Source: Actinopolymorpha singaporensis (GTDB lineage: Bacteria > Actinomycetota > Actinomycetes > Propionibacteriales > Actinopolymorphaceae). From it: 64,000 bases of DNA. Location of the stretch: positions 2,343,981 through 2,407,980 of the forward strand of contig NZ_LT629732.1 of the NCBI RefSeq assembly GCF_900104745.1. Direction: 5' to 3'. Below, one piece after another: positions 19,031 through 28,090 of this stretch. Position 1 is the first letter of the stretch; each line of letters starts with the position of its first letter. The notes under the pieces are model-generated. The model saw only the letters and a list, made by a program, of their open reading frames with translations, searched no databases and was not told the origin of the DNA. Made by a program: the position numbers and the translations under genes.

Positions 19031-21138
19031 GCGGTTTCGCCGACCTGCACCCGGCCGTTCAGTACCACGTGGTGAACAGCCTGGGATGGTCGTCGCTGCG
19101 GCCGTTGCAGGAGGCAGCGGTGTCGCCGGTGCTCGCGGGTGAGGACGCGTTGCTACTTGCTCCTACCGCCGGCGGAAAGACGGAGGCGGCGATGTTGCCG
19201 CTGCTATCTCGGATGGCCGCCGGCGGTTGGCGAGGGCTGAGCGTCCTGTACGTGTGCCCGCTGCGTGCGCTGGTCAACAACCTCGAGCCGCGTCTGTCGG
19301 CCATGACCGCCTGGCTCGGCCGTCGCGCCACGGTGTGGCATGGGGACGTGCCGGACTCGGTTCGGCAGCGGATCGCCAAGGACCCACCCGACGTACTCCT
19401 CACCACGCCCGAGTCGCTGGAAGCGATGCTGATGTCTGCTCGGGTGGACCACCAGTGGCTGTTCGGCGACCTACGGACGATCGTGGTCGACGAGCTTCAC
19501 GCGTTTGGTGGCGACGACCGTGGCTGGCACCTGCTCGGAGTCCTTTCCCGGCTCACCCGGCTGGCCAGCCGGGCCGTGCAACGGGTCGGGCTGTCGGCGA
19601 CGGTCGGCAACCCTGAGGTGCTGCTGGACTGGTTCGCGGGGGACTCGCCTGCGGCTCGGCGGGTTGTGAATCCGCCTGTAGCGGGGTCCGACGCCGTGCC
19701 GGAGGTGGAGCTGGACTACGTGGGCTCGGTGCAGAACGCGGCCCACGTGATCGCCCGCCTGCACCAGGGTGAGAAGCGGCTGGTGTTCTGCGATTCCAGG
19801 ACGCAGGTGGAGGACCTGGCGGTCGCGCTTCGATATAACGGCGTGCAGACGTTCGTGTCGCACTCGTCCCTCTCGGCGGCGGAGCGGCGCCAGTCCGAAG
19901 CCGGGTTCGCCGCTGCGTCGAACTGCGCCATCGTCGCCACGTCGACGCTCGAGCTCGGGGTGGACATCGGTGACCTCGATCGCGTGATCCAGATCGACGC
20001 GCCATCGACCGTCGCTGCCTTTCTGCAGCGAATGGGGCGCACTGGGCGGCGGCCCGGCACCACGCGGAACACGCTCTTCCTCACTACCCGCCAGGCCTCC
20101 TTGTGGCAGGCCGCGTCGATCCTGTTGCTGTGGAGTCGCGGCTACGTGGAGCCGGTACGTCCACCTGTGCTCCCGCTGCACATCGTCGCGCAGCAGATCC
20201 TCGGGCTGATGCTTCAGGAGCGTCAGGTCGTTCACCACGACCTGTGGGACTGGCTCGACGGACTGGCGGTCGTACCGGGTGCTGACATGGTGCTTGCTCA
20301 TCTTGTCGCCGAAGGCTTCGTGGTCGACGACGGCGGCTTGTTGTCGATCGGTCCAAGGGCGGAGAAGGAGTACGGGCGACGGCACTTCCTGGAGTTGACG
20401 TCCGCCTTCACCAGCGAGCCGATGCTCCAGGTCCTCTTTGGTCGGCAGGTGCTGGGGTCGCTGTCCGCGCTGTCCCTGGTGACGCGGCCCGAGGGCGGAC
20501 CGCGGTTGGTGTTGCTCGGCGGACGCTCGTGGCTGGTGAGGCACGTGGACTGGAGAAGACGACAGGTCTTCGTGGAGGCGACCGATCTACGTGGCCGTTC
20601 GCGATGGAACGGTGGAGGGCGGACGATGTCTCACGAGCTCGCTTGGGCGCACCACGACGCCGTGGCTGGCTCGTCGCCCGACGGAGTGCGGCTTTCCCGC
20701 CGAGCCCAGGACGCGCTGGGCGAGCTGCGCGAAGACCACGCCTTCGTTAGCGCCGGCGACCGGACGTACGTGGTCAGCGACAGCGCCGGGGCAGTGAACT
20801 GGTGGACCTTCGCCGGCTTCGCCGCCAACTCGGCGCTAGCTCAAGGATTGAGCGATCTTGTGGACGACACCGCAGCCGTCGGGGACCTGAGACTAAGGCT
20901 AAGGCCGCACGTGCGCGCCGCCGACCTTCAGTCCGCCCTGGACGAGCGCCGCGAAGCCCTACTCGAAGCCCGCCCCTGTGTGGACAACGCAGCCCTCGAC
21001 GGCCTGAAGTTCTCCGCCGCGCTGCCACCCGAACTAGCTAGAGCTACCCTCGCAGAGCGACTCAAAGATCTGTCCGGCGTGCGTTGGGCGCGGGAAGCCC
21101 TCCTCCGTGATGTCGACGTCAGCGCTGGCCATAGATGA
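19027..21138 (+). CDS. brxHI: BrxHI, Lhr-like superfamily 2 helicase of BREX
   Basis: A 703-residue DEAD/DEAH-superfamily helicase. Motif I reads APTAGGKT (45-52), motif II DELH (155-158) and motif VI QRMGRTGRR (334-342). The C-terminal third resembles the Lhr-type extension. BrxHI is the helicase that marks type 2 BREX loci and probably remodels DNA or the BREX complex. The GTG start at 19027 overlaps the brxD stop by four bases, so this is the last gene of a six-gene coupled operon. Its stop lies only 22 bases from the stop of a convergent kinase gene, leaving little room for a dedicated terminator. Confidence 0.93.
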   Translation: MSGFADLHPAVQYHVVNSLGWSSLRPLQEAAVSPVLAGEDALLLAPTAGGKTEAAMLPLLSRMAAGGWRGLSVLYVCPLRALVNNLEPRLSAMTAWLGRRATVWHGDVPDSVRQRIAKDPPDVLLTTPESLEAMLMSARVDHQWLFGDLRTIVVDELHAFGGDDRGWHLLGVLSRLTRLASRAVQRVGLSATVGNPEVLLDWFAGDSPAARRVVNPPVAGSDAVPEVELDYVGSVQNAAHVIARLHQGEKRLVFCDSRTQVEDLAVALRYNGVQTFVSHSSLSAAERRQSEAGFAAASNCAIVATSTLELGVDIGDLDRVIQIDAPSTVAAFLQRMGRTGRRPGTTRNTLFLTTRQASLWQAASILLLWSRGYVEPVRPPVLPLHIVAQQILGLMLQERQVVHHDLWDWLDGLAVVPGADMVLAHLVAEGFVVDDGGLLSIGPRAEKEYGRRHFLELTSAFTSEPMLQVLFGRQVLGSLSALSLVTRPEGGPRLVLLGGRSWLVRHVDWRRRQVFVEATDLRGRSRWNGGGRTMSHELAWAHHDAVAGSSPDGVRLSRRAQDALGELREDHAFVSAGDRTYVVSDSAGAVNWWTFAGFAANSALAQGLSDLVDDTAAVGDLRLRLRPHVRAADLQSALDERREALLEARPCVDNAALDGLKFSAALPPELARATLAERLKDLSGVRWAREALLRDVDVSAGHR

Positions 21139-21160
21139 CCACCACTTTGCCAACCTGATG

Positions 21161-23404
21161 TCAGCGACCTGTGAAGACGAAGTGCAGGTAGCGCATGTGC
21201 GACAGCCTCTGCTGATCTTCTCTGGCCCGGCCAAGCGCATCATCAACGATGGCAAGGTTGAGTCGGCTGTTCTGCAGATCTGCAAGCTGCTGGTCGAACG
21301 ACGAACGTTTGGTCTTTGCGCGCATTATTGCGGACGCATCCTCTGTCTCAAGGATCTCTAGCTCTCGTTGGACCCGTCGTTTCACATCGTCCCGCATCTT
21401 GCGTGCCGTCTCCGCCGCGGTGGTTCGCTCGCCCTCAAGCTTGATCTTCTTCCTGTTGACCTGACTCTTGATGTCGTCGCGTTCTTGATGCGTAAGCTGG
21501 ATGGGGCAGCCTTTAGCTGCCAGCAATTCGCGCCGACTTCTCCAATCCTTGAGAATACGGGCCCTTTCCGGTCCTATGCCCGGAACCCTCGTAGTGCGGC
21601 CGCTGGGCAGGACAAGAACTACGTTCGTGCCGCCGCCACCCCCGGCAGTGAGTCGAAAATCAACGAAATCCGCAGCTGTCCGGATCCCACGAGCAGCGAG
21701 ATTGGCGATCGTCTTCTCGCCGATGGAAGAGAGGTTCGCTCGGGAAATCAGCGCTTTCCGCAGTTCGTTCTCCACATATGTCCTCTGACGCGGGGCCAAC
21801 GCCCTTGTAAAGGCAGCCTGTAGATCGCTGCTAAGATTGGCAATCTTTATGTCGATAGCTTGAATAGCGTCAGCGCTGGTCACGTTAACGGAGGCCAACT
21901 CGCGCGACATCCCGTCATTCAGGTCTCGCCGCTTCTTGGCGACGGTGGCAGCTCGGAGAGACTCGGTCTTTTCGAATGATTCTCGCTCCCGCTGAATGCG
22001 GTCAGCTTCGGCCGACGGATTAACGGCTGCCCGGCGTTGTTGCTCGAGCTCGCGGATCCGACTTCGGGTGTCCCGGCTCTCTGTCCGTATACGCCTTCCC
22101 AGCAGACTCAGGAGCAGTACTCCACTGAATGTGGCGACAAGAGTGCTCGGAAACGCTCCTGGAGCGAGCCGTCCGGAGACGTCTAGAAGCGCTGGCAGCA
22201 AAACTGACAGGGGGATTAGTAGTAACAGGACAACATCGAAGAAACGACGTCCTGAGAATTCCGCTCTAACAGATCCACTGGTCGCCGGAGAGGCAGGTAC
22301 TTGTGACGGGGATGGTGTAGGTGTTCCTTCGGCGGAGATGTGAGAAGCGAGCCACCCAGGCAGGCTGCCGGGCCGTGCCCCAGTGGCATGTGTAGGAGGT
22401 GTCGACGTCATCCATGAAGCTTTAACTCCAGCCGCAGGCTGCGTCGACGCGACGGGCTGTGAGGTGGACAGCGGAGGCAGCGCGTCCAGCGGTTGCCACG
22501 TTAGGCTGCGAACAGCTTGGGCAAGGTCCCGAACAGCTTGATCCGTATGGCTTAGCAGTTCCGGGAACCGCGGCGCAGTGTCAGGTGACTTGAAATCATC
22601 TTCCGCGAGCAGCAGGTATTCGCCGCCGGGTTCGTGCAACTTGGCCCAGAGGCCAGGATCAACGGAGAGCGCGAGAAGGGACAAGTAGATGACCCATGCG
22701 GAGAACCGGTCCATGGTCGGCCCGAAGTCTGCCTCACTACGCGACGGAGACTGGTAGTGGCGATGGCCGGTCTCCGACGCGCGGAGGCCGCGCATGCCGG
22801 GGACGTACATGCCGTCGTAGTCGACCAGGCGGAAGGTTCCGTCCGATGCGACCAACAGGTTGCCGTGCTGAAGATCACCGTGGGCGATGCCGGCCTTGTC
22901 GAGATCAACCGTAAGGTCTGCAAACCGCTTGGCGAGGCGCCTTGTCGCAGCCCTGTCTGAATAGTTTTGCTCAAGCCAGTTCGCCAGTGTGGTTGCCTCT
23001 ACCCACTCCATTTTCAATACGGGATACCGGCTGCCATTAACCAGTATGCCATCGCGCAAATACTCGAAGCCCATCTTCCATGGCTGCGATAGTTGCGCCA
23101 TGGAGAGTTTGCTTAGCTGACTGCTGATCTCGTGATATCGTGATTCTTGGTCAGGGACATACCGCGTAAAGCATTTTAGTGCGTATCGTCGACCAGTTGT
23201 AGTCTCAAGCGAAAAAACACTCGCGAAGTTCCCCGACATGGGTTTCGGCATGCCGAGTTTGTTCGTGTCAACCCGACATGTCCTGAGCTCAGGTGCCCTA
23301 AAAACGTGGGCCGGGTTTTGAAGTGCAGTAGCGTAGTCGGCGCCCGATGGAAAAGCTTTGGGTGAGCCTGCATTTCCGAGACCCGCTGAACCGGCCGCCA
23401 TCAC
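21161..23404 (-). CDS. Membrane-anchored protein kinase with helix-hairpin-helix domain (TerY-P triad)
   Basis: A 747-residue protein. An N-terminal protein kinase shows the ATP-binding Lys in YALKCF (Lys 77), a catalytic loop HGDLQHGN (175-182) and DYDG (195-198) in place of DFG. A Pro/Ser/Thr-rich linker leads to two hydrophobic stretches at about 390-440 that can span the membrane, then a long charged coiled coil and a helix-hairpin-helix around GIGPERARILKDW, followed by more coiled coil. Together with the upstream PP2C and vWA genes it forms the TerY-phosphorylation triad, described as an antiviral module. The start is GTG 23404 or ATG 23401; the gene begins two bases after the PP2C stop. 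Codon use is less GC-biased than in the BREX operon, suggesting independent origin. Confidence 0.8.
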   Translation of the reverse strand: MMAAGSAGLGNAGSPKAFPSGADYATALQNPAHVFRAPELRTCRVDTNKLGMPKPMSGNFASVFSLETTTGRRYALKCFTRYVPDQESRYHEISSQLSKLSMAQLSQPWKMGFEYLRDGILVNGSRYPVLKMEWVEATTLANWLEQNYSDRAATRRLAKRFADLTVDLDKAGIAHGDLQHGNLLVASDGTFRLVDYDGMYVPGMRGLRASETGHRHYQSPSRSEADFGPTMDRFSAWVIYLSLLALSVDPGLWAKLHEPGGEYLLLAEDDFKSPDTAPRFPELLSHTDQAVRDLAQAVRSLTWQPLDALPPLSTSQPVASTQPAAGVKASWMTSTPPTHATGARPGSLPGWLASHISAEGTPTPSPSQVPASPATSGSVRAEFSGRRFFDVVLLLLIPLSVLLPALLDVSGRLAPGAFPSTLVATFSGVLLLSLLGRRIRTESRDTRSRIRELEQQRRAAVNPSAEADRIQRERESFEKTESLRAATVAKKRRDLNDGMSRELASVNVTSADAIQAIDIKIANLSSDLQAAFTRALAPRQRTYVENELRKALISRANLSSIGEKTIANLAARGIRTAADFVDFRLTAGGGGGTNVVLVLPSGRTTRVPGIGPERARILKDWRSRRELLAAKGCPIQLTHQERDDIKSQVNRKKIKLEGERTTAAETARKMRDDVKRRVQRELEILETEDASAIMRAKTKRSSFDQQLADLQNSRLNLAIVDDALGRAREDQQRLSHMRYLHFVFTGR

Positions 23405-23406
23405 GA

Positions 23407-24234
23407 CTAACCCTGTACCTCGACATGAATCACAGAGACGTCGTCGTTGTGAATTTCTCCAGTCGCCCGGAGCTCAGAGATCCACTGAGTAAAGTCTTCC
23501 AAATTCTCATGCAGGCTGTATTTCCGCAACTGGTGTAGTGCCTCTTCGGACCTGGCCTTATCGTTACACGAGAAGAACCATGCCGCCAGCGCATCAGTCA
23601 TAATGAATAGCTCGTCGCCAGCTTCGCAGATGCCGTGGCGAAACTGCGTCCGCTCAGAAATAAGAGCGACGTCGCGGTTTAAGCTCCCAAAGAGCATTGG
23701 GGTATTCCCGAACTCGTTGATGTTCTGGATCGGAAATGACTCGATGACCTGTTCGTCGCGCACGTGGAACAAGCATGTATCTCCGAGGGCGGCGGCCTTC
23801 CACGAAGCGGCGTGGTCGTCACTGGTTGGATCGACCCGCATAACCAGCAGCGTTGAGAACGCCCCCTGCGGAATCTTTGCCTCCTCGTACCACTTCAGCG
23901 GTCGTCCCTGCTGAGACCGAGTTGCAAGGTATTCGGCCAGCCAGTTGCGCCATTTGACGATAGCGTCAGTTGCGAAGTCAGAAAATGATTCCGCGGCATC
24001 GAAGAATGAGGCAGTCGAAGCGTGCTGCAAGGCGGTCTCGGCAAGTAAGCCGGCCCAGTGCTCAACGAGCATGCTCTCCGAGGCGCCGTCGCACATTGCC
24101 GCAATAACGGCGTCCTCAAAGTAGTCGTGGTATGGCACGTCAGGAGAAACTCGCAGTGCATCCTCACACTCGGCAGGAGTGTTTCCGGCTTTCGGTACTT
24201 GGAGATGCGTGCGGAAAAAACGTGTCGGAGTCAC
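23407..24234 (-). CDS. PP2C-family serine/threonine phosphatase (TerY-P triad)
   Basis: A 275-residue protein with the scattered metal-binding motifs of PP2C phosphatases: an early acidic CEDA segment, CDGAS at about 49-53, GDTCLF in the middle, TDALAAW and the terminal NDDVS. It would reverse phosphorylation by the kinase encoded next. The start is a GTG at 24234 that overlaps the vWA stop (GTGA), so the three genes are translationally coupled. Protein partners are inferred from the gene order vWA, PP2C, kinase, which is conserved in TerY-P loci. Confidence 0.8.
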   Translation of the reverse strand: MTPTRFFRTHLQVPKAGNTPAECEDALRVSPDVPYHDYFEDAVIAAMCDGASESMLVEHWAGLLAETALQHASTASFFDAAESFSDFATDAIVKWRNWLAEYLATRSQQGRPLKWYEEAKIPQGAFSTLLVMRVDPTSDDHAASWKAAALGDTCLFHVRDEQVIESFPIQNINEFGNTPMLFGSLNRDVALISERTQFRHGICEAGDELFIMTDALAAWFFSCNDKARSEEALHQLRKYSLHENLEDFTQWISELRATGEIHNDDVSVIHVEVQG

Positions 24235-25076
24235 CGGAGTTCGGAGGCTCGGGTGCCGATGTCGAGGAACTGAACGATCGAAACAATGTCCGCGTTGTAA
24301 ACAAAGCCTCGTGCGTTTTCTCCGATTCGGCTGCCAAGGACTTCTGCAGCGTATCCGCGGGTATTTGCAGGAAGGAGACTCGACATCCCGAAGAGCGTGC
24401 GAGCATACGAGTCCGGGAGACCAGCGTCAGAGTCCGGGAAGGTGACAGGGACGCCTCCAGCTGCGGAAACGTGTGAGTTGAAGAGAAGAGTTTCGCCATC
24501 GCTCGTGGCGTGACTCGTCAACGCGCTCGCTGCAGATGTCGGATCTCCGTCGGTCGACTCACCATCGGTGAGGTTCAAGACAATGGGCGGATAGCCATCA
24601 GGATGGCGTGCGACCCACTCCGATACTAAGGTTTCTGCGTAGCGCAGTGCCCGGTTCATCGGTGTGCCGCCGTTGGCAACAGGATCCATCCAGATGGCGA
24701 ACTTGGCCGTGGTCTCGATCAAGCCGCCGGCGCCGTCAGGTATCTTCTTCTGTCGGTCTTCTACGCGCGCGGGGTTGTCGGCGACTTCGCTCAACGGGAC
24801 CAGGTCCCGGCTGGAAAGTTCCCCGGCAAAAGCTGAGCCGACGGTGGAGCCGTAGCCGATGGCGGCGACATGGAAGTAGTCACGCACGCCCTCTTCCTTG
24901 GCGCACCTCACCGACAACTCGATGAGGATCCGGTTGATGGCGTCCGCAACGACGTCCGCCTTCCGCTGGGGAACCTCGCTGTCGCCTCCAATCGCATCGG
25001 TCATGGAGGTGGACTGATCTACCAGGAAGATGAAGCAGCCCGGGTTGTTACGGCTGATCTCGGCCGTGTACGGCAT
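24231..25076 (-). CDS. vWA domain protein, TerY-like (TerY-P triad)
   Basis: A 281-residue von Willebrand factor A domain protein. The metal-ion-dependent adhesion site DQSTS lies at residues 20-24 after a hydrophobic FIFLV strand, and a later LNLTDGES fits the second metal-binding loop. Length suits a single vWA domain as in TerY. The ATG at 25076 is preferred over one at 25127 because a GGGAG site sits about 9 bases upstream and the vWA fold begins directly. It is first in an operon with a PP2C phosphatase and a kinase. TerY-type proteins are thought to scaffold the phospho-signalling partners. Confidence 0.8.
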   Translation of the reverse strand: MPYTAEISRNNPGCFIFLVDQSTSMTDAIGGDSEVPQRKADVVADAINRILIELSVRCAKEEGVRDYFHVAAIGYGSTVGSAFAGELSSRDLVPLSEVADNPARVEDRQKKIPDGAGGLIETTAKFAIWMDPVANGGTPMNRALRYAETLVSEWVARHPDGYPPIVLNLTDGESTDGDPTSAASALTSHATSDGETLLFNSHVSAAGGVPVTFPDSDAGLPDSYARTLFGMSSLLPANTRGYAAEVLGSRIGENARGFVYNADIVSIVQFLDIGTRASELR

Positions 25077-25489
25077 GCGTGGTGCTCCCGAAGTGTGTGT
25101 CGCCTCAGAGACCGCAGCCCCCAGCACCGGACCGGTCCCCCCTGGGCGGAGATTCTAACGGGGCCGCCCGAGTCCTGTCACTACTTTGGGTAGGGGCGCC
25201 CTCGGTGCTGTCCGCTGTGGCCGGCACGTCGGTGCTCCCCGATGGACGCCGGCGACGTCCGGTTCACAAGACCGAGCGCAGTCCAACCTGCGGGATCGTC
25301 CTGTTCCGGATGCCTGTAACTAGTAGCTGCCGTGGGGGCCGGTTGTAGCGTTCGACGCACGCGGTGGACTGTCCCCGGGGTTGAGCGGGAGGAGACGGGG
25401 TGGTGTACACACCGGGATCGACGTCTCATGTGCAATTGACGTCAGCGGCACTGCTAGCCAGAGTCGCGCACTCCGTGGCTTACAAGGGT
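25077..25489. other. Intergenic region upstream of the TerY-P triad
   Basis: About 410 bases without a supported gene. It contains the promoter region of the vWA gene (minus strand) and lies downstream of the small membrane protein gene, which is also on the minus strand. I see no tRNA, repeat or strong hairpin. This is the right-hand edge of the recognisable defence island. Confidence 0.4.
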
Positions 25490-25882
25490 TCACTTGGACA
25501 GGCCGGGGATAAACGGCGTGATGCTCGCCACGATGCCAGAGACAATCGCGACCACCCCGCCGACAGTCGCTAGGCAGTCCTTCGGGCTCGCCCAAAGTCC
25601 CTTGTTGAGAGCCCGCCAGCGGTGGGTTATGAAGATCATCTTGAGCTTCTGCCACTTGTGCTCTCTGAAGTGGCAGCCCAGGAGGAGTCCGTACGCGTTG
25701 TTGCGGCACAGCGTGTGCTGGCGTGTCTCTGCTCCACACCATCCAGGCGCGCGGAACAGGAAGTAGACCGCGACGATCGCCGACAGGATGACCAACGCAA
25801 CGGGGCCGACTTGCCTGCTCCACCAGGCTGCTATGAGCAGCGCAAAGATCAGGTACCCCCAGTACTGACCCAGCTTCTTCAT
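25490..25882 (-). CDS. Small membrane protein of unknown function
   Basis: A 130-residue protein from the ATG at 25882. Hydrophobic stretches YLIFALLIAAWW, VALVILSAIVAVYFLF and a C-terminal VGGVVAIVSGIVASITPFI suggest three membrane segments. A central loop with several His, Cys and basic residues (CRNNAYGLLLGCHFREHKW) lies between them. The frame extends to 25960, but the upstream codons are not hydrophobic or conserved-looking. I do not recognise the family. Confidence 0.55.
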   Translation of the reverse strand: MKKLGQYWGYLIFALLIAAWWSRQVGPVALVILSAIVAVYFLFRAPGWCGAETRQHTLCRNNAYGLLLGCHFREHKWQKLKMIFITHRWRALNKGLWASPKDCLATVGGVVAIVSGIVASITPFIPGLSK

Positions 25883-26258
25883 GGAGCCGAACGTAGGCCG
25901 ATCACGAGGCGAGGTAAACACGTCGCACGGTGTTACTTCCGGACAAGGAGGTCCCGACATACGGGAAGTGCGCGCCCCGCCGGCAGTGATCCCAGGGCTT
26001 GCCGAACGTGCCTGTGGCTGACGCGGTGATGGTCCTACGCCGCGTTGCGCCTGCTCCGGATCCTGGCCTGCCCGTTGATCCCGATGGCGCCGCAGCGCCG
26101 ACGTGAGGTGGCCGGGACAACTGATCCGGCCGCGTCCGACATCGGCCCGGACACCGTCCTGGCGAAGTCGCGAGCGGACATGAGCTAGCCCCGGTGGGTG
26201 TACGCGACACCTCCGGGGCCTGCGGGCGAGCAGTACACGCCGGGTGTGCTGTAAGGGT
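25883..26258. other. Intergenic region
   Basis: About 375 bases between two minus-strand genes. I see no convincing gene, RNA or repeat. Short open frames here lack ribosome sites and recognisable protein features. Confidence 0.35.
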
Positions 26259-26711
26259 TCAGCAGTAGGTGTAGCTGCCGGTGCTGCCCCAGGAGCAGGT
26301 GTCGAGCTGGGTGCCGTTGTTGTTGCGTAGGTATGCGGTGTCGCCGGTGTTGTTCCACACGTATGCGCTGCGGCCCCAGTAGCGGTGGACGCTGGTGTTG
26401 GTGCCCTTGCCGGTGTGGATGTAGACGCTCTTCCCGGCGCCGAGGGAGAAGCTGGTGAAGGTGTAGACGTGGTTGGACTTGTCGCGGACGGTGTAGTTCT
26501 TGAGGTTGATCGCGTACGTGCGTGTGTTCTTCAGCCGGACGTACTCGGCGTTGAGGCTGGTGTTGGAGCCGGTGTCGGTGCCTGGTGAGTTGTAGTACGC
26601 CATGGTGAACATGACGGCCGGTGTGGCGGCCTGCGCCGGTACGGTGGCGGCCAGCGAGACCGCCAATCCGATGGCTAGAGACGAGACGAGGCCGATCAGC
26701 CGCTTCCTCAC
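26259..26711 (-). CDS. Secreted lamin-tail-domain protein
   Basis: A 150-residue exported protein. A Sec signal peptide (basic VRKRLIG start, hydrophobic core, VPAQAA cleavage site at about residue 30) is followed by a lamin tail domain: NAEYVRLKNTRTYAINLKNY, then FTSFSLGAGKSVYIHTGKG, and NNTGDTAYLRNNNG near the end. Bacterial lamin tail domains are beta-sandwich modules on secreted nucleases and surface proteins; here it stands alone, and its role is unknown. The GTG at 26711 has a GAGGGGA site about 6 bases upstream; the in-frame ATG at 26741 lacks one. Confidence 0.8.
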   Translation of the reverse strand: MRKRLIGLVSSLAIGLAVSLAATVPAQAATPAVMFTMAYYNSPGTDTGSNTSLNAEYVRLKNTRTYAINLKNYTVRDKSNHVYTFTSFSLGAGKSVYIHTGKGTNTSVHRYWGRSAYVWNNTGDTAYLRNNNGTQLDTCSWGSTGSYTYC

Positions 26712-26918
26712 GTGGTTCCCCTCTTGGTGTTGACCTGACATCGGGCCGGATGAGCCGCCCGCTCATTCCGCCCTGCCCCCGCGTTGCTGAGGAGATGTTG
26801 CAAGGCCGGCGTCAACGAGTCGTGAACAGCGCGCGGATCGTGCTGGACGACCATCGCCTCGCAAGCGGCGCCGGAAACGATGACGCCGATCGGCCGATGG
26901 TGGGGCGAGGCACTGGGC

Positions 26919-27603
26919 GTCAGAACCGTCTCGGTCGACGGCACCCGTTTCCTGATCAACGGTGAGCCGGTCTACTTCAGGGGTTTCGGCGAGCATGAGG
27001 ACAGCGACCTGCGTGGTAAGGCACACGACAGCGTGGTGATGGTGCACGACTTCGCGCTGACGGACTGGCTCGGTGCGAACTCGTTCCGCACCTCCCACTA
27101 CCCCTACGCCGAGGAGGTGTCGGACTACGCCGACCGGCACGGCATCGTCGTCATCGACGAGACCCCCGCGGTCGGGCTGAACCTCGGCCTCGGCGGCGCC
27201 TTCTTCGGTGCCAGCGGGCTTGCGACGTTCTCCGAGGAGACCATCAAGGCCGCCACACAGAAGGTCCACCACCGAGCGATCGGGGAGCTGGTCGCCCGTG
27301 ACAAGAACTATCCGTGCGTGGTGCTCTGGAGCGCCGTTGGCGGAGGAGGCCTGGCGGCTCGACCCGACCCGGCCGGTTGGCTTCGTCAACGTCATGATGG
27401 CGTCCGCGGACAAGGAGGTCGTCACCGCCCTTTTCGACGTGGTGATGCTCAACCGCTACTAGGGCTGGTACGTCAACACCGGGGACCTCGCGGCCGCAGA
27501 ACGCGGACTGGAAACCGAGCTGCGCGCCTGGGCCGACAGGCACCACAAGCCGCTCATCATCACCGAGTCGCCCCTGGGTGCCGACTGCGCGCCCGTGGCG
27601 TAG
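26919..27603 (+). pseudogene. Decayed GH2 beta-glucuronidase-like gene
   Basis: Three stretches match the middle of family 2 beta-glucuronidases. The first reads TVSVDGTRFLINGEPVYFRG through NSFRTSHYPYAEE to KNYPCVVLWS. The reading then shifts frame near 27330 and continues as RLDPTRPVGFVNVMMA to VMLNRY. A TAG at 27460-27462 interrupts what is NRYYGWY in intact enzymes, and the frame goes on as GWYVNTGDLAAAE to 27603. The N-terminal third, the acid/base WSIANEP segment and the nucleophile end are missing. No function is expected. It was probably a glycosidase of the same lifestyle as the intact enzymes further right. Confidence 0.85.
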
Positions 27604-27649
27604 CGCCCACGGCGCGAACTCCTCGGGGACCGGGGACCGCGTTGTTGTG

Positions 27650-28090
27650 TCAGTCGACGGGTGGGATCAGGAACGGATTCGCCACGTGCGGGTCCGGCGG
27701 CTCGATGAGCGTGCGGTCGGCGCCCTCGGGCCAGTCGACGAGCCGGCCCGTCTCTGGGTCGAGGAGGAGTTTGACTTCCGCGACCATCGACTTCACGGCC
27801 ATGACCACGGCGTCGAGCTCGCCGGTCTCGAACTCCTCGCGCCCCGCTCCGTCCCATGTCTGGACCCGCCAGACGGCCGCGCCGAGCGGGGAGAAGTAGG
27901 TTCGGGTGACCAGGAGGACGGTCGCGTGCTGCCTGGGGTCCTCAGGAGGCTCGGGGAGGTCCGGGTCGTGTTCTGCCAGGGTCTCGGTCATGCTTCTGCC
28001 TCTCGAGAAGACCGCTCGGGCGATGGAGAAAAGTGTCCACCAGACCGATGCCATGACGAGCAGAACAATCGCCCATTCCGCGACTTTCAC
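27650..28090 (-). CDS. Membrane-anchored hypothetical protein
   Basis: A 146-residue protein with one N-terminal membrane helix (WAIVLLVMASVWWTLFSIA) and a soluble acidic domain with no family I recognise. The start is GTG at 28090; the ribosome site is weak, so the exact start is uncertain. It follows a decayed glycosidase and stands alone. The amino-acid composition and codon positions look like real coding sequence. Confidence 0.55.
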   Translation of the reverse strand: MKVAEWAIVLLVMASVWWTLFSIARAVFSRGRSMTETLAEHDPDLPEPPEDPRQHATVLLVTRTYFSPLGAAVWRVQTWDGAGREEFETGELDAVVMAVKSMVAEVKLLLDPETGRLVDWPEGADRTLIEPPDPHVANPFLIPPVD

